This document shows positions 1 to 6,297 of a stretch of 6,371 nucleotides of DNA, piece by piece; the first letter of the stretch is position 1, and the number at the start of each line of letters is the position of its first letter. The position numbers and the translations under genes were made by a program. Under the pieces are notes generated by a model. That model saw only the letters and a program-made list of their open reading frames with translations, made no database searches and was not told where the DNA came from. Where the stretch lies: assembly GCA_030603505.1 (NCBI GenBank), contig JAUVXQ010000073.1, forward strand, positions 1-6,371. The letters are read 5' to 3'. Source of the stretch: Candidatus Heimdallarchaeota archaeon (GTDB lineage Archaea; Asgardarchaeota; Heimdallarchaeia; Heimdallarchaeales; Heimdallarchaeaceae).

Positions 1-1677
1 ATCAAATATGGTTATAGGATCACTTTCGAAAATTTGTAGAAAATTGTTATTTTTAACAAATGAATACATCTTACGTAATTCAAGCGCACATTCTAATAAC
101 TTTAGTTTAATATCTCTGAACTTCCCTCCTTCAATATAGTACTTGAAGACATTAAGATGTGGTGGAGCAGCTTTAGGGAAAATAATTGATGCTTTAGAAG
201 CAGGGCAATTAATTGCCCTTTGTAATTTCAATAGCACTTCTTCAATATTCTGAAAACTAACCTTTTTTTCATCATTTTCCTTATGTAAAACCCCAATTAC
301 TGAATAATAGGGTGTGACAGTAGAACTCATTTCCGTTGTAGAATTTACTTCCACTTGAAAATCTTCTTTCATAAGAAGACAAATTTCTTCATTTGCGATT
401 TCCAAAGTTAGAAGAAAATAGCTTCTAATGTCACTTTCTGGCAAATTTTGGATTTCAAACCATGTATCATCCCTAATTGAAGTTACAGCAGTTTTTTCTA
501 TAATTCTCAGAAAGTGTGAATAAGATGTTGATGCAAATCTATTGATTGGTACTGATAAGATATCGAAAATTTCCTCAGTTCTTGTTCCATTTTTATACAA
601 ATCAACTGTGGAAAGATAGTAAGGATCAAAGAGTTCATCTTGTTCTACAAAATAAAAAATAAGGCTACTTATCTCAACTTTTCTCACATAAAGATCTGTC
701 TCAATATCTTTGAATTTTCTTTCGTGGGAGTATGTAATTGCCTCTTCTAAGATTTCTATGGATTTATCAAAATCATTTATACTCTCAAAAGCATCTGACA
801 ATTTTTTACATGTAATAAGAAACTTCTCTTGATCAGACCAACGAATGGATTTCAGCAATAAATCCGCAAAATTGTGCAATATCTCCGGTTCAACTAACAT
901 CAACGATTGGGCAAATAATGTGTTTAAATTTTCTAAAACCTCATCAATAAGATGAACTGATGAACCTATTTTTGCTAAAACAGCGTTTATTTCTTTTTTT
1001 ATCTCCTCTATTCTTTCTTTTGGATGAGGAAGTGTAAGCGAACCTATCACAGTTAGTAAGTAAACTATGGAAATAAATATGGTTTGAAGATTCTCTGTCT
1101 CCTTGATTGTTAATAACCAATCATAAGTAGCGTCAAAACCTTTTGTATAATCATCTAGTTCCCAATATGATTTAGCTTTCAATTCCTTTAATATAAATGA
1201 GATTTCATCATCTTCCACATTATATTTTTCAAATTCTCTTATCTCCTGTAGCACTTTTTTATAATTTGTTTTTTTGTAATATTCGTAAGCAACTTGAAGC
1301 TTAATACTAGCCATTATGTCATAAAGTTTGTACTTCTTTGCAATAGATGCAGCTTTTAAGAGCAATGGTAGAGGATCTTTATTCAGAGATGTGTATAATT
1401 GAGATTGAAGAATTAAAGCTTTCATCAAAATGAAATTGTCATTAGATTGTTTCGCTAATTGTAACAAAAAATCGCTTATCTCACGAGATTCATCAATTTG
1501 ATCGTTAATCAGAAGCTCTTGACCTTTCAATGCACTTTCAGTTACCAAGTCTTCCAAAGAAGTAGATTTTGTGATTCCATATTTTTTTACTATTGATAAT
1601 AAATCATCCTCTAACAGCTTTCTTTTTTTAGATTTCACTTTGTTATTAATCTCTAGTGAATTGTTGTTAGAAGACAC
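1..1677 (-). CDS. Large helical protein of unknown function (N-terminal 559 codons, cut by left edge)
   Basis: The minus-strand frame is open for 559 codons from a GTG at 1677 to position 1, with no stop, so the C-terminus lies outside the window. An in-frame TGA at 1685-1683 limits the start. GTG 1677 is preferred because a TATA-like box lies about 25 bases upstream; a second GTG at 1638 is the alternative. The first 20 or so residues are polar and Lys/Asn/Ser-rich, with no signal peptide. From about residue 25 to 300 the protein looks like successive amphipathic helices of TPR or similar alpha-solenoid type, for example around residues 85-170 (an AAYEYY-like helix pair pattern) and 295-325 (FDKSIEILEEAI, a TPR-like helix B). 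From about residue 400 to 500 it is more mixed, with beta-like stretches (FQVEVNST, YYSVIGVLH). I see no catalytic motif or transmembrane segment and do not recognise the family. A scaffold or regulatory role is a guess from the fold type only. Confidence 0.85.
   Translation of the reverse strand, partial: MSSNNNSLEINNKVKSKKRKLLEDDLLSIVKKYGITKSTSLEDLVTESALKGQELLINDQIDESREISDFLLQLAKQSNDNFILMKALILQSQLYTSLNKDPLPLLLKAASIAKKYKLYDIMASIKLQVAYEYYKKTNYKKVLQEIREFEKYNVEDDEISFILKELKAKSYWELDDYTKGFDATYDWLLTIKETENLQTIFISIVYLLTVIGSLTLPHPKERIEEIKKEINAVLAKIGSSVHLIDEVLENLNTLFAQSLMLVEPEILHNFADLLLKSIRWSDQEKFLITCKKLSDAFESINDFDKSIEILEEAITYSHERKFKDIETDLYVRKVEISSLIFYFVEQDELFDPYYLSTVDLYKNGTRTEEIFDILSVPINRFASTSYSHFLRIIEKTAVTSIRDDTWFEIQNLPESDIRSYFLLTLEIANEEICLLMKEDFQVEVNSTTEMSSTVTPYYSVIGVLHKENDEKKVSFQNIEEVLLKLQRAINCPASKASIIFPKAAPPHLNVFKYYIEGGKFRDIKLKLLECALELRKMYSFVKNNNFLQIFESDPITIFD
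202..219. repeat. Perfect 18-bp palindrome inside the helical-protein gene
   Basis: AGGGCAATTAATTGCCCT is identical to its own reverse complement. It lies within coding sequence and encodes the residues RAINCP on the minus strand. It has no loop, so it looks more like a dimeric protein-binding site than a hairpin terminator. It may be chance; no second copy was noticed in the window. Confidence 0.5.
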
Positions 1678-1695
1678 TTGGATTCAATCTACCGC

Positions 1696-1707
1696 TAAAA
1701 TTATAAC
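1696..1707 (-). promoter_or_regulatory. Candidate archaeal TATA box for the leftward helical-protein gene
   Basis: Read on the minus strand the site is GTTATAATTTTA, centred about 25 bases before the GTG at 1677. That spacing fits a leaderless archaeal transcript, where transcription begins at or next to the start codon. No ribosome binding site is visible between box and start, which agrees with this. In an AT-rich genome such boxes also arise by chance. Confidence 0.45.
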
Positions 1708-1818
1708 TAACACGAAATTTGCTAATTTATCAAAGTTTTGTTAAGACAAAAACTAAGAAAGAAGAAATTAAAAGAATATAAACTAACATTCTTACTGTTC
1801 ATTACAAATGGATAAGAT

Positions 1819-1832
1819 AAAAACTTAAATAT
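1819..1832 (+). promoter_or_regulatory. Candidate BRE plus TATA box for the acyl-CoA ligase gene
   Basis: An A-run at 1819-1823 (BRE-like) is followed by TTAAATAT at 1825-1832, close to the archaeal BRE/TATA pattern. Its centre is about 38 bases upstream of the GTG at 1867, predicting a leader of roughly 10-15 bases. A weak AGGA at 1855-1858 lies 8 bases before that start and could aid initiation. A second AT-rich candidate, ATATAAAC at 1776-1783, would give a longer leader. Confidence 0.45.
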
Positions 1833-1866
1833 CTCGCTTACTGATTTTAACCATAGGAATATTAAA

Positions 1867-3435
1867 GTGGTGGTCTATTTGGGATATCCTTCAGTATCTC
1901 TTTACGAATATCTTCTCCAAAGTTCTGAAAATAGAAGAACATCTATTGCAATTGAAGACAGAGATGAGCGAGTAACTTACCAGGATATAATAGATAGATC
2001 AAATAGATTAGCTGATTTCCTCATTACATGCGATGTTAAAAAAAATGATACAATAGCTATTGCCATTCCAAACTCGATAAATTATGTTTTTTCTGTTTTT
2101 TCTGCTTTTCAAATAGGTGCTAAAGTTACACCAATAAATACCAGGCTTTCTCAACGCGAAATAAACTTCCAGTTACTTGATTCAGAGGCTAAAGCTATCA
2201 TTATTTCGCCTGAAATGTGTAATGTTTTTGGAGATTTAAATAATAAATTCGATTTCAAAGCAAGAATCATAACTCCAAGCATTGTTTCAGATTCTTCTGA
2301 AAATGATTGCATTGATGATTATGTGCATTTGAAAAGCATTCTACAAAACAACAGAAAATTCACTGAAAATAAGAGTAAAGCTGATTCTATAGCTTTTCTT
2401 CTTTACACCGGAGGAACTACAGGAACACCTAAAGCTGTAATGTTAACCCATTCCAACATTTTAATCAATTCAATGCAATTCAACAACCGTTTGGATGAAT
2501 CACCTAGAACGGATAAGGAGAGTGCTCTTGCTGTTCTACCTTTAAGCCATAGTTTTGGTATAATTTGTGCCTTATTTGCACCTCTCTTCAGGGGAGATGA
2601 AATTTTCACCCAAGCTACATTTTCATCATCTAAAGTTTTAGAGATTATTGAGAAAAAGAAAATTACTGCTTTCCATGGTGTCCCCACAATGTACTATGCT
2701 CTATTAAATGAAGATTTAGAAAAATATGACATTAGTAGTTTAAGATTGTGCATCTCTGGAGGAGCAGGATTGCCAAAAGAAGTTTATGAACAATTTCTTA
2801 GGAGAACAGGTGTTTCGATAAAGGAAGGTTATGGGTTAACAGAATGTAGCCCTGTTACACATGTAAATCCAATCTATGACCCCAAGATTGGATCTATTGG
2901 TAAACTTCTAACAGATACTCAAGCTAAAATAATCGATCTAGAAACAAACGAGACTGTGGCACCTGGAGAGGTAGGGGAGATGGTTATTAAAGGACCACAA
3001 GTAATGAAAGGTTATTGGAAAAAGGGTGTTGAAACTATCAACGTTTTTACTAAAGATGGGTGGCTAAAAACAGGTGATTTAGCGAAAGTTGATGAAAAAG
3101 AATATTTTTACATTGTTGATAGATTAAAAGAAGTTATCAATTCTGGTGGATACAAAATCTATCCCAAGGAAGTAGAAGAGATTTTACATCAACATCCAGC
3201 TGTAGCGATAGCAGCAGTTGTTCCTAAACCAGATGATTTCTATGGAGAAGTAGTAAAAGCTTATATTGTTCTTAAAAAAGGCCAAGAGACTTCAAAAGAA
3301 GAAATTACCGAATATTGTAGAAATATTTTAGCAAGTTACAAAATTCCCAAGGAAATAGAATTTACAACACAACTACCTTTAAGCGCAGCAGGTAAAGTGT
3401 TAAAAAGAGAATTGAAGAAAAATAATACTACTTAG
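1867..3435 (+). CDS. FadD-type long/medium-chain fatty acyl-CoA ligase (AMP-forming)
   Basis: This 522-residue cytoplasmic enzyme belongs to the ANL (acyl/aryl-CoA ligase, NRPS adenylation, luciferase) superfamily. Such enzymes activate a carboxylic acid with ATP to an acyl-adenylate and then transfer it to CoA. All core motifs are in order: the P-loop YTGGTTGTPK at 180-189, YGLTE at 322-326, TGD at 402-404 (ribose-binding Asp404), the hinge motif DRLKEVINSGGYKIYPKEVE from Asp418, and the C-terminal catalytic lysine Lys510 in PLSAAGK. Length and motif wording (VIKGPQVMKGYW, SGGYKIYPKEVEE) match bacterial and archaeal fatty acyl-CoA synthetases (EC 6.2.1.3 type). Chain length cannot be read from sequence, and an aryl or other acid substrate remains possible. 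The start is GTG 1867; GTG 1870 directly follows and is equally possible. No ATG exists between the upstream in-frame stop (1813-1815) and GTG 1867. The gene has its own promoter, and its last 8 bases overlap the convergent reductase gene. Likely role: fatty acid activation for beta-oxidation or lipid metabolism. Confidence 0.93.
   Translation: MVVYLGYPSVSLYEYLLQSSENRRTSIAIEDRDERVTYQDIIDRSNRLADFLITCDVKKNDTIAIAIPNSINYVFSVFSAFQIGAKVTPINTRLSQREINFQLLDSEAKAIIISPEMCNVFGDLNNKFDFKARIITPSIVSDSSENDCIDDYVHLKSILQNNRKFTENKSKADSIAFLLYTGGTTGTPKAVMLTHSNILINSMQFNNRLDESPRTDKESALAVLPLSHSFGIICALFAPLFRGDEIFTQATFSSSKVLEIIEKKKITAFHGVPTMYYALLNEDLEKYDISSLRLCISGGAGLPKEVYEQFLRRTGVSIKEGYGLTECSPVTHVNPIYDPKIGSIGKLLTDTQAKIIDLETNETVAPGEVGEMVIKGPQVMKGYWKKGVETINVFTKDGWLKTGDLAKVDEKEYFYIVDRLKEVINSGGYKIYPKEVEEILHQHPAVAIAAVVPKPDDFYGEVVKAYIVLKKGQETSKEEITEYCRNILASYKIPKEIEFTTQLPLSAAGKVLKRELKKNNTT
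3418..3422 (-). terminator. Possible U-tract terminator of the reductase gene
   Basis: Just past the reductase stop (TAG at 3430-3428) the minus strand reads TATTATTTTTC, with five T at 3422-3418. Archaeal RNA polymerase can terminate on short U-tracts without a hairpin. The tract lies inside the antisense 3' end of the acyl-CoA ligase gene. Five T is a minimal signal and common in AT-rich DNA. Confidence 0.2.
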
Positions 3436-4456
3436 TACTAGAAATGATTATTTTGAAAGCTTCATCAACTGAGAGAGGTTCGAAAATCTCAGCACCAAAT
3501 ACTTTTCTACTCAAATCATACAGAGCTTTATTGTAAGGAGCTTTTACATTATTTTTTTGTGCGAGTTGTAATATATATCCATTCAAAGTATCTAATTCGG
3601 TGATATTTCTCTTCTTCAATATAAGATCTTGAGCCATACTGTTTATCACTGTATGTTTAACATTTTTCTTGAAAATGAGAGTGCGTAAAAAGGAAGGAAT
3701 TTTCAAGCTTAGAGAGATTGTTTTCCAATTCGGAAGACTTCCTAATACATGTTCTTTATAGCCAGCTTTTTGGATAATCTTTATACCTTCAGAAATAACT
3801 TGTGTAGATAAGAGTGAAAGTTTGGAAAACGAGGACACTTTTTGGAAATTCAAACCCACCAATGCAAATAGAGAATTAGACAGATTAAGCGCAATTTTAG
3901 TGTGAACAGCATCTTGTAATCGGTCAGTAATTTCACATTTAAAACCTAGATTAAATATACCATTTATCTCTTCTATTGAGTATTGTAATTTGTTATCTTC
4001 TGTTCCTAAGTATAGTGGACCCTTCTCTTTATAATATACAATATTTTCATTATCTTGCCAAACATTAAAACAAATGACACCATAAACTATCTTAGTGAAG
4101 TACTTTGTTAGAATATTTTGATTTTCCATCCCGTTTTGTAAAGCAACAATTATGACTTCATTCTTGAATTTTGAATAAATCTGTTGCGCAGCTTTTTCTA
4201 AATCATAGTTTTTAACCGACAATATGATAACATTTACATTATCAATATCATCTAAGGAGTTAATTACAGAAGCTTTTACATTATTTTTTTTGTTTAAATC
4301 AACTTCAGAAAGAATAAGCCCTTCATCTTGTAGTTTGATGTACTTATCTCCTCTAACTAATAAAATAATATCTTTATAACGAGGAGCAATCCAGCCATAA
4401 ACAAATGAGCCAATAGCACCGGCACCATATACAAGAATATTTAGTTTTTCGGGCAT
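3428..4456 (-). CDS. panE: Ketopantoate reductase family protein (2-dehydropantoate 2-reductase, ApbA/PanE)
   Basis: With the ATG at 4456 the product is 342 residues. An in-frame TTG at 4465 would add three residues (MVI), but ATG is preferred. The N-terminal half is a Rossmann fold with GAGAIG at 11-16, a family-type VRG at 34-36, Lys82 in SVKNYD (the family's conserved Lys after strand beta-4) and ALQNGM at 105-110. The C-terminal helical domain carries the catalytic lysine Lys187 in HTKIALNLSNSL, Asn191, and Glu287 in TELDTLNG, preceded by SMAQD at 273-277. These match the ApbA/PanE N- and C-terminal domains. Members reduce 2-dehydropantoate to pantoate with NAD(P)H, a step toward CoA in the cytoplasm. 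It is about 40 residues longer than E. coli PanE, and the Lys-to-second-Asn spacing is one residue shorter (Asn194). Some such paralogues act on other 2-oxo acids, so the exact substrate is inferred. It converges with the acyl-CoA ligase gene (8-base overlap) and diverges from the TPR gene. Confidence 0.88.
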   Translation of the reverse strand: MPEKLNILVYGAGAIGSFVYGWIAPRYKDIILLVRGDKYIKLQDEGLILSEVDLNKKNNVKASVINSLDDIDNVNVIILSVKNYDLEKAAQQIYSKFKNEVIIVALQNGMENQNILTKYFTKIVYGVICFNVWQDNENIVYYKEKGPLYLGTEDNKLQYSIEEINGIFNLGFKCEITDRLQDAVHTKIALNLSNSLFALVGLNFQKVSSFSKLSLLSTQVISEGIKIIQKAGYKEHVLGSLPNWKTISLSLKIPSFLRTLIFKKNVKHTVINSMAQDLILKKRNITELDTLNGYILQLAQKNNVKAPYNKALYDLSRKVFGAEIFEPLSVDEAFKIIISSTK

Positions 4457-4480
4457 AATTACCAATAACTAAAGGTGCCT

Positions 4481-4494
4481 TTTTAATTTTTCCA
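4481..4494 (-). promoter_or_regulatory. Candidate BRE/TATA promoter of the reductase gene
   Basis: On the minus strand the stretch reads GGAAAAATTAAAA, an A-rich BRE-like part followed by an AT-rich box. The box centre (about 4486) is 30 bases before ATG 4456, so the transcript would have a leader of only a few bases or none. No Shine-Dalgarno sequence is seen before ATG 4456. The box partly overlaps an AAAGG/CCTTT inverted repeat at 4471-4482 that could act as an operator. Confidence 0.45.
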
Positions 4495-4540
4495 AAACTC
4501 AACAGTGAGAATGCAAATACTCTTAAAACTGCCAATAAGT

Positions 4541-4558
4541 AAATATACTTAATATTTT
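4541..4558 (+). promoter_or_regulatory. Candidate BRE/TATA promoter of the TPR gene
   Basis: AAATATA at 4541-4547 is followed by CTTAATATTTT at 4548-4558. The second box is centred about 30 bases before ATG 4583, the spacing expected for a leaderless or near-leaderless archaeal transcript. There is no ribosome binding site between it and the start. A small inverted repeat, AAGTA-AATA-TACTT, spans 4537-4550. Confidence 0.45.
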
Positions 4559-4582
4559 CAAATACTAATTAGTGCTTAAACC

Positions 4583-5491
4583 ATGGACCAAAAAGACTTT
4601 GAGCTTGAGCTTGCATTGAGTTTAATAGAAAATCAACTTTACGATGAAGCATTATCTTATTTGAACCGATTAACTGATAAAAATCCAGAAAATCAATTTC
4701 TCTTTCTAAAGGGGAAATTACTCTATATCACAGGCTTATTTCAAGAATCTATAGAAGTTTTAACAACGATTATAGCTAATCAAACAGATTATTGGCAAGC
4801 TTATGAACTACTTGGGGAGATTTATCGTACTATTAATCAAAGCGGTTTGGCTGAAACATTCTATTCAAAGGCTACAGAGATAAATCCACAAGCAATGTCT
4901 TCATGGTTAGGGAGAGGAAAAATGGCATATCGACAATGTGAATATCAAATAGCGACTCTCTGTTTTGAAACATACCTAAGATCTGATATGAAGAATATAG
5001 AAATAAGGTTATTATTAGCCAAGAGTTATAGAGAGATGGACAACTATTTATCTGCAATTGATGCTTATAATGAAGCCATAGATCTTGACCCCACCAATCA
5101 AGAAATTTACGAAGAACTTGGAGATTTATATGTCAAACTCGATCATCCAGAAATTGCAAGAGAAAAATATTCTCAAGCTTTACAAGTAGAAGAAAAAACA
5201 AGATCAGTCAACAAAGAGATTTACTACAAGTTAATAGAATTGGTACTCAAAGAGGAAAACTATCAAAAAGCATTCAATCTTTGTAACGAACTCTTAACAA
5301 TTGTTAAATCTGATCCAAAAGCTCTCTTTCTTTCAGGGAAAGCATTAATCAAACTTAATGATATTAAAGAGGGACGAAAAAGAATTTCTGAAGCTTATAG
5401 TTTGGAAAAAAATGACGAATATTGGAAATATCTTGAAAAATTTGATGATAATCGATTAAGAGAGAAAATAAAACCAAGAAATTACGAATGA
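4583..5491 (+). CDS. Tetratricopeptide repeat (TPR) protein
   Basis: This 302-residue soluble protein is made almost wholly of TPR units of about 34 residues. Repeats can be placed near residues 5-38, 39-69, 70-103, 104-137, 138-171, 172-205, 211-245 and 246-279. The clearest have the family signature: YWQAYELLGEIYRT with YSKATEINP (third), AKSYREMDNYLSAIDAYNEA with IDLDP (fifth) and YEELGDLYVKL with YSQALQV (sixth). The C-terminal 20 residues are charged and probably a capping helix and tail. There is no signal peptide, membrane segment or catalytic domain. TPR arrays bind other proteins, so an adaptor or scaffold role is expected; the partner is unknown. The ATG at 4583 is chosen because a TATA-like box lies 30 bases upstream and the repeats begin at once. 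The stop is 13 bases before the GNAT start, implying co-transcription and a possible functional partnership. Confidence 0.88.
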   Translation: MDQKDFELELALSLIENQLYDEALSYLNRLTDKNPENQFLFLKGKLLYITGLFQESIEVLTTIIANQTDYWQAYELLGEIYRTINQSGLAETFYSKATEINPQAMSSWLGRGKMAYRQCEYQIATLCFETYLRSDMKNIEIRLLLAKSYREMDNYLSAIDAYNEAIDLDPTNQEIYEELGDLYVKLDHPEIAREKYSQALQVEEKTRSVNKEIYYKLIELVLKEENYQKAFNLCNELLTIVKSDPKALFLSGKALIKLNDIKEGRKRISEAYSLEKNDEYWKYLEKFDDNRLREKIKPRNYE

Positions 5492-5493
5492 TA

Positions 5494-5497
5494 GTGA
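5494..5497 (+). promoter_or_regulatory. Ribosome binding site supporting the TTG start of the GNAT gene
   Basis: GTGA at 5494-5497 (within AGTGAGA) matches part of the archaeal Shine-Dalgarno core GGTGA and ends 7 bases before TTG 5505. This is the main reason for preferring TTG 5505 to the first in-frame ATG at 5577. A downstream gene of an operon would need such a site even if first genes are leaderless. Confidence 0.4.
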
Positions 5498-5504
5498 GAA
5501 AAAA

Positions 5505-6260
5505 TTGGAATCGCGTAAATCAGAAAATGAATTATTCTCACAGATTGCTTCTAAACATCTGTCAAAATTTTGTTTTATGGTTTGGGATTATTTTACAATT
5601 CCCAAGTTATTCGATTTTTATGGTTCTGAGAGTTCGTGCCTCTGCCACTATGGTAACCATTACCTTCTTCATGGAATCCCAAATGAAGAGATCCTTGAAA
5701 AAATTAGAAATAAGGGAGAGTTTGTAGTTGCATATGATGGTGTTTGGAGAAATTTAGTAATTCATAATTTTATAAATCATAGATTAGTTGACAATTCAGC
5801 TGGAAATAGTGTTTACAACACTTTTTTATGTATGGAATTAAGTAAAGACAACTTCAGTTTAAAAAAGGGATATAAAAGCAGAGAAATAACTGAAGATGAC
5901 TTTGATTTACTATCACTAAAACAACAAATTCATGTTCAAAAGGGATTTGGTGGTACTTGTATAGTTAAGGATAACATACTTATTGGATGTGCGTTTGCTC
6001 CACATGTTGTAAATAAGAACGATTTTTCATTTGCTATCATACGAGATGTTTGGGTGGATAAGAGTCGCAGAAATAAGGGGTATGGATACGATTTAACTTC
6101 CCTTTTATGTAAGTATATTTTCAATCAAGACATAGAGAGAATATTCTTGTGGGTTGAAAAAAGCAATATTCCAGCAGTTAAAATATATAATAAAATAGGA
6201 TTTTTTACTTCAGAAAGAGTCTTAGGTAATATATGTCAACTAAAAAAAGAGAAGTTTTAA
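5505..6260 (+). CDS. GNAT-family N-acyltransferase with an extra N-terminal domain
   Basis: The 251-residue product has a C-terminal GNAT fold at about residues 118-250. Strand beta-4 and motif A read IRDVWVDKSRRNKGYGYDL, giving the acetyl-CoA pyrophosphate loop R189-x-x-G192-x-G194. Motif B is NIPAVKIYNKIGFF at 221-234, typical of the GNAT C-terminus (NxxAxxxYxxxGF). Residues 1-115 form a separate region (HYLLHGIP, FVVAYDGVWRNLVIHNF) that may be a degenerate second GNAT half, as in FR47/GLYAT-type acyltransferases; this is inference from layout. The enzyme would transfer an acyl group from acyl-CoA to an amine; the substrate is unknown. TTG 5505 is chosen as start because GTGA lies 7 bases upstream and the reading before ATG 5577 (ESRKSENELFSQIASKHLSK) looks coding; starting at ATG 5577 would give 227 residues. 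It follows the TPR gene by 13 bases and precedes the macro-domain gene by 37. Confidence 0.85.
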   Translation: MESRKSENELFSQIASKHLSKFCFMVWDYFTIPKLFDFYGSESSCLCHYGNHYLLHGIPNEEILEKIRNKGEFVVAYDGVWRNLVIHNFINHRLVDNSAGNSVYNTFLCMELSKDNFSLKKGYKSREITEDDFDLLSLKQQIHVQKGFGGTCIVKDNILIGCAFAPHVVNKNDFSFAIIRDVWVDKSRRNKGYGYDLTSLLCKYIFNQDIERIFLWVEKSNIPAVKIYNKIGFFTSERVLGNICQLKKEKF

Positions 6261-6264
6261 TAGG

Positions 6265-6273
6265 ATAATTATT
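6265..6273 (+). promoter_or_regulatory. Weak TATA-like box before the macro-domain gene
   Basis: ATAATTATT is centred about 29 bases upstream of ATG 6298, in the 37-base gap after the GNAT stop. It could give the macro gene its own leaderless promoter. The alternative is read-through from the TPR-GNAT unit, with AGGT at 6287-6290 serving as a weak ribosome binding site 7 bases before the ATG. Confidence 0.25.
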
Positions 6274-6297
6274 GTTACTTTACTTCAGGTCATCGAT

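Noticed and set aside
1808..1828. ATG-led mini-frame in the divergent intergenic region
   Set aside because: It encodes only six residues before TAA, shows no ribosome binding site and overlaps the candidate promoter of the ligase gene.
2403..2687. 94-codon minus-strand frame inside the acyl-CoA ligase gene
   Set aside because: It is antisense to the P-loop and central region of a strongly supported enzyme; its sequence mirrors the coding strand's constraints and shows no domain.
4457..4465. TTG start at 4465 for the reductase
   Set aside because: It would add only MVI before an ATG that sits directly ahead of the Rossmann strand (MPEKLNILVYGAGAIG). ATG 4456 also fits the TATA spacing.
4872..5057. 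61-codon minus-strand frame inside the TPR gene
   Set aside because: It is fully covered by well-formed TPR units on the plus strand and has no promoter or start signal of its own.
5488..5727. 79-codon frame whose ATG overlaps the TPR stop (ATGA)
   Set aside because: The ATGA overlap looks like translational coupling, but the protein has no recognisable pattern, while the overlapping frame from 5505 gives a continuous GNAT protein with intact motifs.
5936..6124. 62-codon minus-strand frame inside the GNAT gene
   Set aside because: It is antisense to GNAT motif A; no independent support.
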